Source: Mucilaginibacter myungsuensis (GTDB lineage: Bacteria > Bacteroidota > Bacteroidia > Sphingobacteriales > Sphingobacteriaceae). From it: a stretch of 64,000 nucleotides of DNA. The position numbers and the translations under genes are program-made. Under the pieces are notes generated by a model. That model was not told where the DNA came from. It made no database searches and was given only the letters and a program-made list of their open reading frames with translations. How positions within the stretch are numbered: position 1 is the stretch's first letter; the number at the start of each line of letters is the position of its first letter. Positions 7,402-16,588 of this stretch are shown piece after piece. Location of the stretch: positions 1 to 64,000 of the forward strand of contig NZ_JADFFL010000002.1 of NCBI RefSeq assembly GCF_015222005.1, written 5' to 3'.

Positions 7402-8172
7402 ATGGAAATATTCGTATTAGGTGAAGGTTCGTATTCGGTAGACAGCACTAAAAAATTCATCCCATTTGATCCACAGGTGCATAACTTCCGCGAGCGGCCG
7501 GGATCGTTGTTCATTCACGTAAATCCTTTTTTGGTGAAGATGAAGAACGACCTGATCCTGTTCGATGCCGGTTTGGGCTACAAAGACACCCGCGACGAAC
7601 TGATCCTGCACCAACACATCCGTGCGGCGGGTTTCGAGCCTGAGGATGTAACGCTGGTACTGATGTCGCACCTGCATTATGACCATTCGGGCGGTCTGGT
7701 GGTAGAAGAGATCGGTCGTTTTGAACCATCATTCCCCAATGCCGAGCACGTGATACAGAAGGGTGAATGGGAGTTCGGCATTACCGGCAAGTCATCAAGT
7801 TATCATCAGGATATTTTTGAAGTATTGGAACGCTCGGCCAAGCTGACCTTGGTAGAAGGTTCGGGCGAGTTTAAGCCCGGCATCCGTTACGAACATTCGG
7901 GCGGTCACTGCCCGCACCATCATGTTTGGTGGTTGGAAGAAGATGGCGATAAGATATTCTTCGGCGGCGATGAATTACCGGAACCGGAACAGCTGCTTCG
8001 CCGCTTTATGGCCAAATACGATAAAGACCCACGCAAAGCTATGGAACTGCGCGAAGAATACGGAAAGATAGCGGCAGCAGAAGGCTGGAAGTGCTTGTTC
8101 TATCACTCCAAATCGACTACGGTAGGTACGGTGAATTACGTGAATGATACGTTCACGATAGTGCCGGTGTAA
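7402..8172 (+). CDS. MBL-fold metallo-hydrolase
   Basis: 256-residue metallo-beta-lactamase-fold enzyme of the lactonase/AttM-like branch. The zinc site is visible as HLHYDHSGG (about residues 91-99), a His in the GGHCPHHH segment (about 168-175), Asp in FFGGDELPE and a C-terminal His in LFYHSKS. The N-terminal PGSLFIHVNPFLVKMKNDLILFDAGLG is typical of acyl-homoserine lactonase relatives, but that does not show quorum quenching here. No signal peptide is seen. A single copy of the array hairpin (8190-8258) follows the stop codon. Confidence 0.87.
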   Translation: MEIFVLGEGSYSVDSTKKFIPFDPQVHNFRERPGSLFIHVNPFLVKMKNDLILFDAGLGYKDTRDELILHQHIRAAGFEPEDVTLVLMSHLHYDHSGGLVVEEIGRFEPSFPNAEHVIQKGEWEFGITGKSSSYHQDIFEVLERSAKLTLVEGSGEFKPGIRYEHSGGHCPHHHVWWLEEDGDKIFFGGDELPEPEQLLRRFMAKYDKDPRKAMELREEYGKIAAAEGWKCLFYHSKSTTVGTVNYVNDTFTIVPV

Positions 8173-8189
8173 TAGTCATACCTTACTTG

Positions 8190-8258
8190 TACCCCATTGT
8201 TAATGTTGCTGCCAAAGCAATGTCCGTGCAACTTGCAAGCACTTTCATAAGGGGTAAT
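8190..8258. repeat. Isolated short copy (G) of the array hairpin repeat
   Basis: TACCCC at the left and CTTTCATAAGGGGTAAT at the right, with AAAGCAATGTCCGTGCAACTTGCA between, match the right half of the array units at 5.4-6.5 kb. The central TTCCCCTAA palindrome is deleted. It lies 17 bp after a stop codon. Confidence 0.75.
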
Positions 8259-8267
8259 TTCTGATAT

Positions 8268-8350
8268 ACCACAAAGAACACAAAGGGAGAAAAGCACAAA
8301 GGACACAAAGCTTTGCAACGTCAAACATGCATCTTTGTGTCCTTGTGAAA
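8268..8350. repeat. CACAAAG-type inverted repeat, copy 1
   Basis: CCACAAAGAACACAAAGG on the left and CATCTTTGTGTCCTTGTG on the right form a long imperfect hairpin, with a loop containing TTTGCAACGTCAAACATGCA. Two further copies are at 37.0 and 42.2 kb. Confidence 0.75.
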
Positions 8351-8394
8351 ATTATTTATGCGCTTTGAGTTGAAGATCAAAGCTTACAGAAAAC

Positions 8395-8814
8395 CTAATT
8401 CCTCGGATGATCCTTAAACAGATTGGTGATCTTTTCTACGTTAAGCGGCTTGGATATAAAGTCTACCACCAGCGGGTATGACTTTGCTTTGTTGATATCA
8501 TTACTGAACACCGACGACGAGATGATGAAGATCTTGGTCTTGTGTGCAGGGTCTATTTTAAGTTTCTCGTACTCGTCCAAAAACTCCCATCCATTCATGA
8601 TAGGCATGTTAATGTCCAGCAAAATATAATCGGGTAGTTTGGACGGATCTTTACTCATGATCTCCCATAACTGGTCTATCGCGAATTTTCCGTTAAGGCA
8701 GGCAGTTATTTCGGTATTAGTAAGTGCTTTCTTTATCAGCTTTATCGAGATGAAATTGTTTATCTCATCATCGTCAACAAGCAAGATACTTACCGGCCGG
8801 GAGTCTAAATTCAT
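8395..8814 (-). CDS. Stand-alone response regulator receiver protein
   Basis: 139-residue CheY-like single-domain protein with no output domain. The receiver residues are present: acidic cluster Asp14-Asp16 (LLVDDDE), phospho-acceptor Asp67 (YILLDINMP), Ser100 in FIISSS at the Thr/Ser position and Lys122 (ISKPL). It should be phosphorylated by a histidine kinase, but no kinase is nearby. Such lone receivers in Bacteroidota usually act as phosphorelay intermediates or kinase modulators. Transcription is toward the repeats, alone on its strand. Confidence 0.88.
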   Translation of the reverse strand: MNLDSRPVSILLVDDDEINNFISIKLIKKALTNTEITACLNGKFAIDQLWEIMSKDPSKLPDYILLDINMPIMNGWEFLDEYEKLKIDPAHKTKIFIISSSVFSNDINKAKSYPLVVDFISKPLNVEKITNLFKDHPRN

Positions 8815-9176
8815 ATTAGTATGTATACGTTACGGCAAATTAAAAGGTTTTATTCCTTAAAGTTTTAAACAGCTAAAAATTTATTCTGTTTTTAACGCCT
8901 GCCAACTTTCTTTTATTGACTGTTTTTCGGGTCAAAAGTATCGAATGCGGGCGATAAAGATCAACAACGAATGGTAATATCTTTGATATACTATAAAGTT
9001 GAACAAAGTGGCTAACATAACCAAATATTAGCGTAATTAAATTTAAAGCGGTAGCCTATATTTTACACAACCGTAACACATTTACGGCTAATTGGAGTTA
9101 AACTTGCAGCGTTGAACAACAGGCTTTGAATGATCAGTGCCAGCCGTTTAACGATCAACTTTAAGAACTACCTTAC
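8815..9176. other. 362-bp divergent intergenic region
   Basis: AT-rich region between the receiver gene (leftward) and bshA (rightward). A possible plus-strand -7 element TATCTTTG is at 8978-8985, without a clear -33 partner. No open reading frame of substance, terminator or repeat was seen. Confidence 0.4.
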
Positions 9177-10316
9177 ATGAAAATAGGAATAGTTTGTTAC
9201 CCAACATTTGGCGGCAGTGGTGTTGTTGCCACCGAGTTGGGGAAAGCTTTGGCCGATAACGGTCATCACGTACATTTTATTACATATAACCAGCCCGCCA
9301 GGCTGGATCTTTTTTCTGAGAACCTTTTTTACCACGAGGTAGCCATCAGTAAATACCCATTGTTCGATTATCCGCCTTACGAGTTGGCCCTGGCCAGCAG
9401 GATGGTGGATGTGGTACGCCACGAGCAGCTGGATGTATTGCACGTACACTACGCCATCCCGCATGCTTCGGCGGCTTTTATGGCCAAGCAGATATTAAAG
9501 ACCTACGGCATCCATATCCCCGTGATCACTACCTTGCACGGTACTGATATCACTTTGGTAGGTAAGGACCGTACCTATAAACCGGTAGTAGCGTTCAGCA
9601 TCAACCAAAGCGATGGCGTAACGGCGGTATCGCAGCATTTAAAAGACGATACTTATCGTTTCTTTGATATCAACCGCGATATCGAGGTCATCTACAACTT
9701 CATCGATCTTAAACGCTTTGCGCTAAAACCACGCGACCACTTTAAAAAAGCCATTAGCCCTAACGGCGAACGCATTTTGGTGCACACCTCTAACTTCCGT
9801 AAGGTAAAGCGTACCGAGGATGTGGTAAGGATATTTGCCAAAGTGAACGCCGAGGTACCGTCACGCTTATTAATGGTGGGCGACGGGCAGGAGCGTACAG
9901 ATTGCGAGCAACTTTGCCGCGACCTGGGCGTAGCCGACCAGGTTCGTTTTTTAGGTAAGCAAGACGCGATAGAAGAGATCCTGTCCATATCCGATCTGTT
10001 TTTGATGCCATCACAATCCGAAAGTTTTGGTTTGGCGGCTTTAGAGGCTATGGCCTGCAAAGTGCCTGTGATCAGCAGTAACGTTGGTGGTTTGCCCGAG
10101 CTGAATGTAGAAGGCCAAACCGGTTTCTTACGCGATTGCGGCGACGTGGAGGGAATGGCCGAACGCGCCATCTATATGCTTCAGGACGACGACCGTCTGG
10201 CTACCTTTAAAGAGAACGCCCTGGCCCGCGCCAAAGAGTTCGACCTGGCTTTGATCTTACCTAAATACGAGGAGTATTACCGCCGGGTTATTGAGGAGAG
10301 CAAAGGAAAGATCTAA
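9177..10316 (+). CDS. bshA: N-acetyl-alpha-D-glucosaminyl L-malate synthase BshA
   Basis: First enzyme of bacillithiol synthesis: a GT4-family glycosyltransferase joining UDP-GlcNAc and L-malate. The N-terminus MKIGIVCYPTFGGSGVVATELGKALA is highly characteristic of BshA, as are HVHYAIPHA and TTLHGTDITLVG. The C-terminal Rossmann half carries the GT4 E-x7-E nucleotide-sugar motif in SESFGLAALEAM. At 379 residues it is full length and cytosolic. The deacetylase BshB and ligase BshC are not in the window. A small lipoprotein gene follows 56 bp downstream. Confidence 0.95.
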   Translation: MKIGIVCYPTFGGSGVVATELGKALADNGHHVHFITYNQPARLDLFSENLFYHEVAISKYPLFDYPPYELALASRMVDVVRHEQLDVLHVHYAIPHASAAFMAKQILKTYGIHIPVITTLHGTDITLVGKDRTYKPVVAFSINQSDGVTAVSQHLKDDTYRFFDINRDIEVIYNFIDLKRFALKPRDHFKKAISPNGERILVHTSNFRKVKRTEDVVRIFAKVNAEVPSRLLMVGDGQERTDCEQLCRDLGVADQVRFLGKQDAIEEILSISDLFLMPSQSESFGLAALEAMACKVPVISSNVGGLPELNVEGQTGFLRDCGDVEGMAERAIYMLQDDDRLATFKENALARAKEFDLALILPKYEEYYRRVIEESKGKI

Positions 10317-10372
10317 ACCCAAAACCAATTTGTCTGTTTAACGTTACAGATACGTTAACAAGATAAACAAAC

Positions 10373-10855
10373 ATGAAAAAGATATTCAGTATAACATTAA
10401 TGATCGCCGCTGTAGCTATGATGTTCGCGGCATGTTCGTCAAGCAAGGGTACAGTGCAGAGTGCATCGCGCGGAAAATTTACCGGTAAATGGGTGCTGGG
10501 CAGCATCAGGTACGATGGCTTAGTAGAGAGCGCCGTGCAGAACGTGTTCGACCAGGCGCGCCCGTCGGCATTCCGTGGCAGTACCTGGAATTTGACCAAC
10601 AGCGGCAACGGTATGTACACCTTGAACGATGGCACATCGCAAACCATTTTTTGGTCTATTAACAACGGCGGGGCTAATGGTCAGCAAGTATTCCAATTCA
10701 AAAAGATCTATGAGGGTGATAAGCCTAAGAATGTTGCCGAGGGCTATCAGCTCTACGTAGTAAGCGCTACCAATGAGGCTATGACATTGCGTAGCCCAAT
10801 TGCCGTAGGCAACAGCACCGCCTATATTATTTACGAGTTTACAGCGACAAAATAA
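10373..10855 (+). CDS. Small lipoprotein, lipocalin-like
   Basis: 160-residue predicted lipoprotein: leader MKKIFSITLMIAAVAMMFAAC with the lipobox Cys at 21, followed by SSSKG. The mature part contains FTGKWVLGSIRYDG, WNLTNSGNGMYTL and a series of alternating beta-strand segments ending IIYEFTATK, resembling lipocalin-like lipoproteins of Bacteroidota. Function is unknown. It ends just before a strong terminator shared with the convergent waaA gene. Confidence 0.75.
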   Translation: MKKIFSITLMIAAVAMMFAACSSSKGTVQSASRGKFTGKWVLGSIRYDGLVESAVQNVFDQARPSAFRGSTWNLTNSGNGMYTLNDGTSQTIFWSINNGGANGQQVFQFKKIYEGDKPKNVAEGYQLYVVSATNEAMTLRSPIAVGNSTAYIIYEFTATK

Positions 10856-10875
10856 ACACTTCGCTACTCAAAGAT

Positions 10876-10910
10876 AAGGGCCGGGATAATGTTATCCCGG
10901 CCCTTGTTTT
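10876..10910. terminator. Bidirectional terminator between the lipoprotein gene and waaA
   Basis: A perfect 14-bp inverted repeat (AAGGGCCGGGATAA/TTATCCCGGCCCTT) is followed by GTTTTT on the plus strand. The complementary strand has a weaker T tract. It separates two convergent genes. Confidence 0.88.
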
Positions 10911-10925
10911 TGCACTGTATCCGGC

Positions 10926-12149
10926 TTAAGCCGATAGTGCTTTAGATATCTGCCTGACCACCCTGTCGGTAGCGCCGTTGTTGTCGGCAACATATTGCCG
11001 GGCTTTTTCGCCGGCTTGCTGGCGGTAGTTGTCGTCGGTCATAAAAAGATCGGCGGCTTGTTTAAAAGAGGCCTCATCGGCAATGCTAATGCCTGCCCCG
11101 ATAGCTACCAGATCGCGGGCTTCTTTAAAACGCTCGTAGTTGGGGCCAAAGATCACCGGTAAACCGAAAGCTGCTGCCTCCAGCGTGTTGTGGATACCCA
11201 CGCCAAAGCCACCGCCAATGTGCGCAACATCGCCATATTGGTAAACCGACGACAGGATGCCCATATTATCTATAACCAATACCTGATATGATGCTATATC
11301 GCGGTAATTCATCAATTGGGTAAAACGGATAGCTTTGCCGGATAGGCGCTTTAATACTGCTTGGATATTTTCCTCATCTATCTCGTGCGGGGCGATGATA
11401 AATTTCCGGTCGGGGTATGCGTCAAACAGGGAGGCTATCAGTTCCTCGTCCTTAGGCCAGGTACTGCCACCGATGAATAACTTTTTGCCGGCTTTAAAAG
11501 CGACCAGTTCGGGCATAGGTTTGGGTGCTTGGGAGTTTGCCCAAACACGGTCAAAGCGAGTATCGCCGGCAACGGTAACGTTGGTGATGTTAAGGGTGCG
11601 CAACAATTTTTCTGAAGCATCGTCCTGCACAAAAAAGTGGCTTACCATGCCCAGCATTTTTCGGTTTATGTCGCCGTACCATTTGAAAAATACTTGTTGG
11701 GGCCTGAATATCCCCGACACGATATACAGCGGGATGCTTTGCCGTTGCAGTTCGGCAAAATAATGATACCAGTACTCGTACTTTGTAAACACCGCTATTT
11801 GGGGTTTAATTATCCGGATCAGGTCGCGGGCGTTAGAGGGTGTATCAAGCGGTAAATAATGAACGGCATCGGCCAGCGGGGTGTGCTTACGCACCTCGTA
11901 ACCCGATGGCGAAAAAAAAGTAATGATCACCGGTTTGCCGGGATAAGCGGCCCTTAACGCCTCTAATACAGGGCGCCCCTGCTCAAACTCGCCAAGGGAT
12001 GCAAAATGGAACCAAATACTGTCTGTGGCAGAACCTATGACCTGCTTTTTTCGGCCTTTTATCCACAAAAACGCCTTTTTATTAAAAAAAGACGCAAAAA
12101 ATACGAACACAAAATATATCCTTATAAGGATGTTGTATAACAATAACAT
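10926..12149 (-). CDS. waaA: 3-deoxy-D-manno-octulosonic acid (Kdo) transferase
   Basis: GT30-family transferase that adds Kdo from CMP-Kdo to lipid IVA in lipopolysaccharide core synthesis, at the cytoplasmic face of the inner membrane. An N-terminal hydrophobic anchor (about residues 3-22) is followed by WFHFASLGEFEQGRPVLEAL, with the catalytic Glu in the SLGEFEQ motif, then TFFSPSGYEVRK and the C-terminal GGGFGVGIHNTLEAAAFGLPVIFGP nucleotide-binding segment. Length (407) fits. Only one copy is seen, and the number of Kdo residues added cannot be read from sequence. It is divergent from ugd, with about 60 bp between them. Confidence 0.95.
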   Translation of the reverse strand: MLLLYNILIRIYFVFVFFASFFNKKAFLWIKGRKKQVIGSATDSIWFHFASLGEFEQGRPVLEALRAAYPGKPVIITFFSPSGYEVRKHTPLADAVHYLPLDTPSNARDLIRIIKPQIAVFTKYEYWYHYFAELQRQSIPLYIVSGIFRPQQVFFKWYGDINRKMLGMVSHFFVQDDASEKLLRTLNITNVTVAGDTRFDRVWANSQAPKPMPELVAFKAGKKLFIGGSTWPKDEELIASLFDAYPDRKFIIAPHEIDEENIQAVLKRLSGKAIRFTQLMNYRDIASYQVLVIDNMGILSSVYQYGDVAHIGGGFGVGIHNTLEAAAFGLPVIFGPNYERFKEARDLVAIGAGISIADEASFKQAADLFMTDDNYRQQAGEKARQYVADNNGATDRVVRQISKALSA

Positions 12150-12210
12150 TTATTTACGAATTTACTTATCTTCGCCGTAATTGATCACAATATTAAAAAA
12201 CATTTAACTC

Positions 12211-13521
12211 ATGAAGATTGCCGTTGTAGGTACAGGTTATGTAGGCTTAGTTACCGGTACATGCCTTGCAGAGACAGGTAACCACGTCACCTGTGTTGAT
12301 ATTAACGTAAAAAAGGTTGAAGCCATGAAGAATGGTCAGTTACCTATTTATGAGCCCGGACTTGAGCTATTGTTTCACCGCAATATTAAACAAGACCGCT
12401 TATTTTTTACATCTGACCTGGCCGCGGCTATCGAGGATGCCAAGATCATCTTTTTAGCGTTGCCGACCCCTCCGGGTGCCGACGGCGCAGCCGACCTGAG
12501 CTACGTATTGGGTGCCGGTGCCGATATTGCCAAACTATTGAAAGAATACAAGGTCATCGTAACCAAATCAACAGTACCTGTTGGCACCGCTGATAAGTTG
12601 ACCGCGGTACTCAAAGCAAATACCGATGTGGAATTTGCGGTAGTATCAAACCCTGAGTTTTTACGCGAAGGCGTTGCCGTTGATGACTTTATGAAGCCCG
12701 ACCGTGTGGTAGTTGGTACGACCGACGAGCGCGCCCGCAAATTAATGGGCGAACTTTATGGCCCGTATGTGCGCCAGGGTAACCCGATCATTTTTATGGA
12801 TGAGCGCTCATCTGAGTTAACTAAATATGCGGCCAACTCTTTCCTGGCTACCAAAATATCTTTCATGAACGAGATAGCCAACCTGTGCGAATTGGTTGGC
12901 GCCGATGTGGATATGGTACGTAAAGGTATCGGATCTGATGATCGTATCGGTAAACGCTTCCTGTTCTCGGGTATCGGTTATGGCGGTAGCTGTTTCCCTA
13001 AAGATGTGCAGGCATTGGCCAAAGCATCTGAAGAGAACAATTACGACTTTAAGATTCTTAACGCGGTAATGGATGTGAACACCATCCAAAAAAGCGTGCT
13101 GGTAGAAAAAGTGAAGAACTACTTTAAAGGAGACCTGAAAGGTAAAAAATTCGCCTTGTGGGGATTGGCCTTTAAGCCTGAGACCGACGATATCCGCGAA
13201 GCACCAGCTTTGTATATCATCGACGACCTGTTGAAAGCCGGCGCTACCGTTGCCGCTTTTGACCCTGAAGGTATGAAGAATGTTAAAGAGCTTTTGGGCG
13301 ACACCATCAGCTACGGCGACAACCAGTACGATGTATTGAAAGACGCCGACGCGTTACTGATCGTTACTGAATGGTCGGTATTCCGTACCCCTGACCTCGA
13401 CCAGGTAGGGTCATTGTTAAGAAACAAAGTGATATTTGATGGCCGTAACCTGTACGATCTGCAAAAAATGATAGATTGCGGTTTCTACTACAACAGCATC
13501 GGTCGTAAGATCGTAAGCTAA
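12211..13521 (+). CDS. ugd: UDP-glucose 6-dehydrogenase
   Basis: Oxidises UDP-glucose to UDP-glucuronate with two NAD+. The N-terminal Rossmann motif is GTGYVG (7-12); the catalytic nucleophile is Cys261 in GYGGSCFPKD; the substrate-binding KYAANSFLATKISFMNE segment is intact. Length (436) is normal. It heads a plus-strand series with UDP-glucuronate decarboxylase, GalE and a CpsB-like phosphatase, pointing to capsule or exopolysaccharide precursor supply. Product flow from this enzyme to the next gene would make UDP-xylose. Confidence 0.96.
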   Translation: MKIAVVGTGYVGLVTGTCLAETGNHVTCVDINVKKVEAMKNGQLPIYEPGLELLFHRNIKQDRLFFTSDLAAAIEDAKIIFLALPTPPGADGAADLSYVLGAGADIAKLLKEYKVIVTKSTVPVGTADKLTAVLKANTDVEFAVVSNPEFLREGVAVDDFMKPDRVVVGTTDERARKLMGELYGPYVRQGNPIIFMDERSSELTKYAANSFLATKISFMNEIANLCELVGADVDMVRKGIGSDDRIGKRFLFSGIGYGGSCFPKDVQALAKASEENNYDFKILNAVMDVNTIQKSVLVEKVKNYFKGDLKGKKFALWGLAFKPETDDIREAPALYIIDDLLKAGATVAAFDPEGMKNVKELLGDTISYGDNQYDVLKDADALLIVTEWSVFRTPDLDQVGSLLRNKVIFDGRNLYDLQKMIDCGFYYNSIGRKIVS

Positions 13522-13525
13522 GGAG

Positions 13526-13610
13526 AGCCAAGAGTAAAGAATCAAGAGTCAGGATACAAGACAACAAAAGTTAGGTATCAGGGACTCAAATAAAGGATCA
13601 AGACAATTTA
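13526..13610. repeat. Degenerate AAGAGTCAGGATACAAGA-type spacer
   Basis: The 105-bp gap between ugd and the decarboxylase gene is made of purine-rich near-repeats (AGAGTAAAGAATCAAGAGTC, AGGATACAAGAC, AAGGATCAAGAC). No terminator was seen, so the genes can still be co-transcribed. Confidence 0.4.
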
Positions 13611-13626
13611 AAAAGGGATACGACTT

Positions 13627-14610
13627 ATGTCAGAACGTAAAAGAGTACTGATCACCGGCGCTGCCGGCTTTTTAGGATCGCACCTGTGCGACAGGTTCAT
13701 TAAAGAAGATTATCATGTTATTGGCATGGATAACCTGATCACCGGCGACCTGCGCAACATCGAACATTTGTTCAAGTTGGAGAACTTCGAGTTCTACAAT
13801 CACGATGTATCCAAATTCGTGCACGTTCCGGGTGAGTTGGATTATATCCTTCACTTCGCATCGCCTGCCAGTCCGATAGATTATTTAAAGATCCCTATCC
13901 AAACTTTAAAGGTAGGCTCTTTAGGTACGCACAACTTGTTAGGCTTGGCCCGCGCTAAGAACGCACGCATGCTGATCGCGTCTACATCAGAGATCTACGG
14001 CGATCCTACCGTTAACCCTCAGCCAGAGGAGTACTGGGGTAACGTAAATACTGTAGGCCCGCGTGGTGTATATGACGAAGCTAAGCGTTTTCAGGAGTCT
14101 ATCACCATGGCTTACCATACCTTCCACGGTTTGGAGACCCGTATTATACGTATCTTTAACACCTACGGACCTCGTATGCGCCTAAATGATGGCCGTGTAT
14201 TGCCTGCATTCATCGGTCAGGCCCTGCGTGGCGAACCTTTGACCATGTTCGGTGATGGCTCGCAAACACGCTCGTTCTGTTATGTTGATGACCTGATCGA
14301 GGGTATTTACCGCTTATTACTGAGCGATTACGCCCAGCCTATGAATATTGGTAACCCCGACGAGATCACTATCCGCGAGTTTGGCGAAGAGATCATTAAG
14401 CTGACCGGTACCGATCAAAAAATGATCAGCTTGCCATTGCCTACAGATGATCCAAAACAACGCCGCCCGGATATTACCAAGGCCAGATCTATTTTAGGCT
14501 GGGAACCAAAAGTTGGCCGCGCCGAAGGCTTAAAGATCACTTACGATTATTTTAGATCTTTACCTGAGCATGAGATCAAGCATAAGGACTTTACTTACTA
14601 CAATAAATAA
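13627..14610 (+). CDS. UDP-glucuronate decarboxylase (UDP-xylose synthase)
   Basis: Extended short-chain dehydrogenase of 327 residues that decarboxylates UDP-glucuronate to UDP-xylose using bound NAD+. The Gly-rich motif [10 protein letters not shown] (about 10-19), the family-specific [14 protein letters not shown], catalytic Tyr149/Lys153 in YDEAKRFQE and the [10 protein letters not shown] segment all match UXS proteins and not simple epimerases. It lies directly after ugd, which makes its substrate, and 2 bp before galE. Confidence 0.93.
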   Translation: MSERKRVLITGAAGFLGSHLCDRFIKEDYHVIGMDNLITGDLRNIEHLFKLENFEFYNHDVSKFVHVPGELDYILHFASPASPIDYLKIPIQTLKVGSLGTHNLLGLARAKNARMLIASTSEIYGDPTVNPQPEEYWGNVNTVGPRGVYDEAKRFQESITMAYHTFHGLETRIIRIFNTYGPRMRLNDGRVLPAFIGQALRGEPLTMFGDGSQTRSFCYVDDLIEGIYRLLLSDYAQPMNIGNPDEITIREFGEEIIKLTGTDQKMISLPLPTDDPKQRRPDITKARSILGWEPKVGRAEGLKITYDYFRSLPEHEIKHKDFTYYNK

Positions 14611-14612
14611 GC

Positions 14613-15641
14613 ATGCCCAAAATATTAGTTACCGGCGGGTTGGGGTTTATAGGCTCGCACACAGTTGTTGAATTGGTTAACGCCGGTTACGAGCCGGTGA
14701 TCGTTGATGACCTGTCTAATTCACAGGCTGCTATCCTTGATCAGCTGACCAAGATCATCGGTTACAAAGTGCCTTTTTATAAACTGGACCTGACCATTGA
14801 GGCCGACGTGCAAAAGTTAGCATTAGCCGAGCCGGATCTATCGGGCATCATCCATTTTGCTGCATTTAAAGCAGTGGGCGAATCGGTAGGTGTGCCTTTA
14901 AAATATTATCGAAATAACTTTTACTCGCTGATAAACCTGTTAGAGGCTTATTACGCCAAGCCGGTAAACTTTGTATTTTCATCGAGCTGTACGGTTTACG
15001 GCCAGCCGGATGAGTTGCCGGTAACCGAAGATGCGCCGGTAAAGCCTGCCCAGTCACCTTACGGTAACACTAAGCAGGTTGCCGAAGAGATACTGAAAGA
15101 TATGATCGTATCGGGCGGGAGCAAATACAAAGTGATCGCCCTGCGCTATTTTAACCCGGTAGGCGCGCATGATAGCGCCCTGATCGGCGAATTGCCTATT
15201 GGTGTACCGCAAAGCTTAGTGCCTTTTGTAACACAATCGGCCATAGGCAAACGTGGCCCGATCACGGTACATGGTAGCGATTATAACACCCCTGATGGCA
15301 GCTGCCTGCGCGATTATATCCACGTTGTAGATCTGGCCAAAGCACACGTATCGGCCCTGGCCTTGATGGAGAAAGATAGCTTTACCGGTTACGATATGTT
15401 TAACCTGGGTACTGGCAAAGCCACCTCGGTTTTAGAGGTGATCAACGCCTTTGAGCAGTCGACGGGTGTGAAATTGAATTACAGTATTGGCCCGCGCCGC
15501 CCCGGCGACGTAGAAAAAGTTTGGGGCGATGTGACCAAATCTGCCGAAGGCTTAGGCTGGACCGCCGAATTGGGTATCGATACTATGATGTCATCGGCCT
15601 GGGCCTGGGAGAAGTATATTGCCCAAAACCCATTGATCTGA
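14613..15641 (+). CDS. galE: UDP-glucose 4-epimerase
   Basis: NAD-dependent interconversion of UDP-glucose and UDP-galactose (or the N-acetyl forms). Features: TGGLGFIGSH at the N-terminus (7-16), FAAFKAVGESV, catalytic Ser/Tyr/Lys with SSSCTVYG and Tyr150-x3-Lys154 (SPYGNTK), and GTGKATSVLEVI. Length 342 is standard. The start is 2 bp after the decarboxylase stop, so the two are surely co-transcribed. Confidence 0.95.
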   Translation: MPKILVTGGLGFIGSHTVVELVNAGYEPVIVDDLSNSQAAILDQLTKIIGYKVPFYKLDLTIEADVQKLALAEPDLSGIIHFAAFKAVGESVGVPLKYYRNNFYSLINLLEAYYAKPVNFVFSSSCTVYGQPDELPVTEDAPVKPAQSPYGNTKQVAEEILKDMIVSGGSKYKVIALRYFNPVGAHDSALIGELPIGVPQSLVPFVTQSAIGKRGPITVHGSDYNTPDGSCLRDYIHVVDLAKAHVSALALMEKDSFTGYDMFNLGTGKATSVLEVINAFEQSTGVKLNYSIGPRRPGDVEKVWGDVTKSAEGLGWTAELGIDTMMSSAWAWEKYIAQNPLI

Positions 15642-15667
15642 TAGGGTAAGGAATAAAGTTGAGAGAG

Positions 15668-16414
15668 ATGTTTGGGTTCTTTAAGAAAAAGCCTAAGATA
15701 AAAAAAGAGGCTACGTACGATTATAGCGATCTGATGGTAGACATGCACTCGCATGTATTGCCGGGGATAGATGATGGCGCGCAAACGGTGGAAGAATCTA
15801 TCTATCTGATCAAAAAGATGATGGATCTTGGTATAAAAAAAGTGATCGCCACGCCGCATGTGATGGTCGATATGTACAGGAATACGCCTGATATCATCAA
15901 TGATGCATTGGCGCGCTTACAGCAAGCCCTGAAACAAGAAGGTATAGCTATCCCGGTAGAGGCGGCCGCCGAGCACATGTTCGATGAAGGCTTTGAGGAA
16001 AAAATAGATAACGGGCAACTGATGGTGATGAAGACCGGGCACGTGCTGTTCGAGTTTTCTTTCATCCAAAAGCCGTATAACCTTATCCCGGTCATTCAAA
16101 AACTGGTAGATAAAGGTTATAAACCTATACTGGCCCATCCCGAGAGATATCCGTACCTGACCTTGGACGAATTGAAGAACATCCGTAGCTGGGGCTGCGA
16201 TCTGCAACTGAACACCATATCGCTCACTGGCTATTATGGCGGACCGACCAAACAGATAGCCGAGCAACTGGTAGATGAGCAAATGATCGATTTTTTATCG
16301 AGCGATATGCACCATCCACGCCACGCCTCAGCATTAAAGCAAGCCCTGCTGATGCCTTACCTGGATAAGCTGATGGCCGATGATTATCCGCTTAAAAATA
16401 AGATGCTTTATTGA
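15668..16414 (+). CDS. CpsB/YwqE-type tyrosine-protein phosphatase (PHP fold)
   Basis: Manganese-dependent phosphatase of the CpsB/CapC family that dephosphorylates the autokinase controlling capsule or exopolysaccharide chain export. The metal-binding DMHSHVLPGIDDG (Asp25, His27, His29) is followed by ATPHV, a Glu-rich AAAEHMFDE, LAHPERYP and SSDMHHPRH, all PHP-family metal ligands. The frame opens at a TTG (15659), but the ATG at 15668 gives the natural N-terminus MFGFFKKK. It is the last gene of the sugar-nucleotide series; the cognate tyrosine kinase is not in the window. Confidence 0.88.
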   Translation: MFGFFKKKPKIKKEATYDYSDLMVDMHSHVLPGIDDGAQTVEESIYLIKKMMDLGIKKVIATPHVMVDMYRNTPDIINDALARLQQALKQEGIAIPVEAAAEHMFDEGFEEKIDNGQLMVMKTGHVLFEFSFIQKPYNLIPVIQKLVDKGYKPILAHPERYPYLTLDELKNIRSWGCDLQLNTISLTGYYGGPTKQIAEQLVDEQMIDFLSSDMHHPRHASALKQALLMPYLDKLMADDYPLKNKMLY

Positions 16415-16588
16415 GTCCGGAAGTCGGGAAGTCAGAAAGTCCGGAAAATAGAAGCATTAACAAATGTCTAAACACAAAAGAGGATCATGTAAAATATGAT
16501 CCTCTTTTGCGTTGTAATATATTTTGGACTTTCCTTACTATCCTAATACTTTCGGACTTCCGGACCTCCTATCCTTCGGACTTTCTAC
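16415..16588. repeat. Nested inverted repeat of AAGTCCGG units
   Basis: GTCCGGAAGTC (16415-16425) is exactly complementary to GACTTCCGGAC (16555-16565), and AGAAAGTCCGG (16434-16444) resembles the complement of the segment at 16575-16588. The arms enclose a strong terminator between two convergent genes. Confidence 0.6.
16476..16508. terminator. Terminator between the CpsB-like gene and the ABC permease
   Basis: Perfect 13-bp stem AAAAGAGGATCAT/ATGATCCTCTTTT with a 7-nt loop; A and T tracts lie within the arms, so it can work in both directions for the convergent genes. Confidence 0.82.

Noticed and set aside
7224..7424. 66-residue frame between the two MBL-fold genes
   Set aside because: It spans a hairpin and promoter elements and overlaps the start of the next gene; composition is not protein-like.
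7402..8172. Dedicated acyl-homoserine lactonase (quorum quenching)
   Set aside because: The metal site fits many MBL lactonases and hydrolases, and no feature specific to AHL lactonases could be established.
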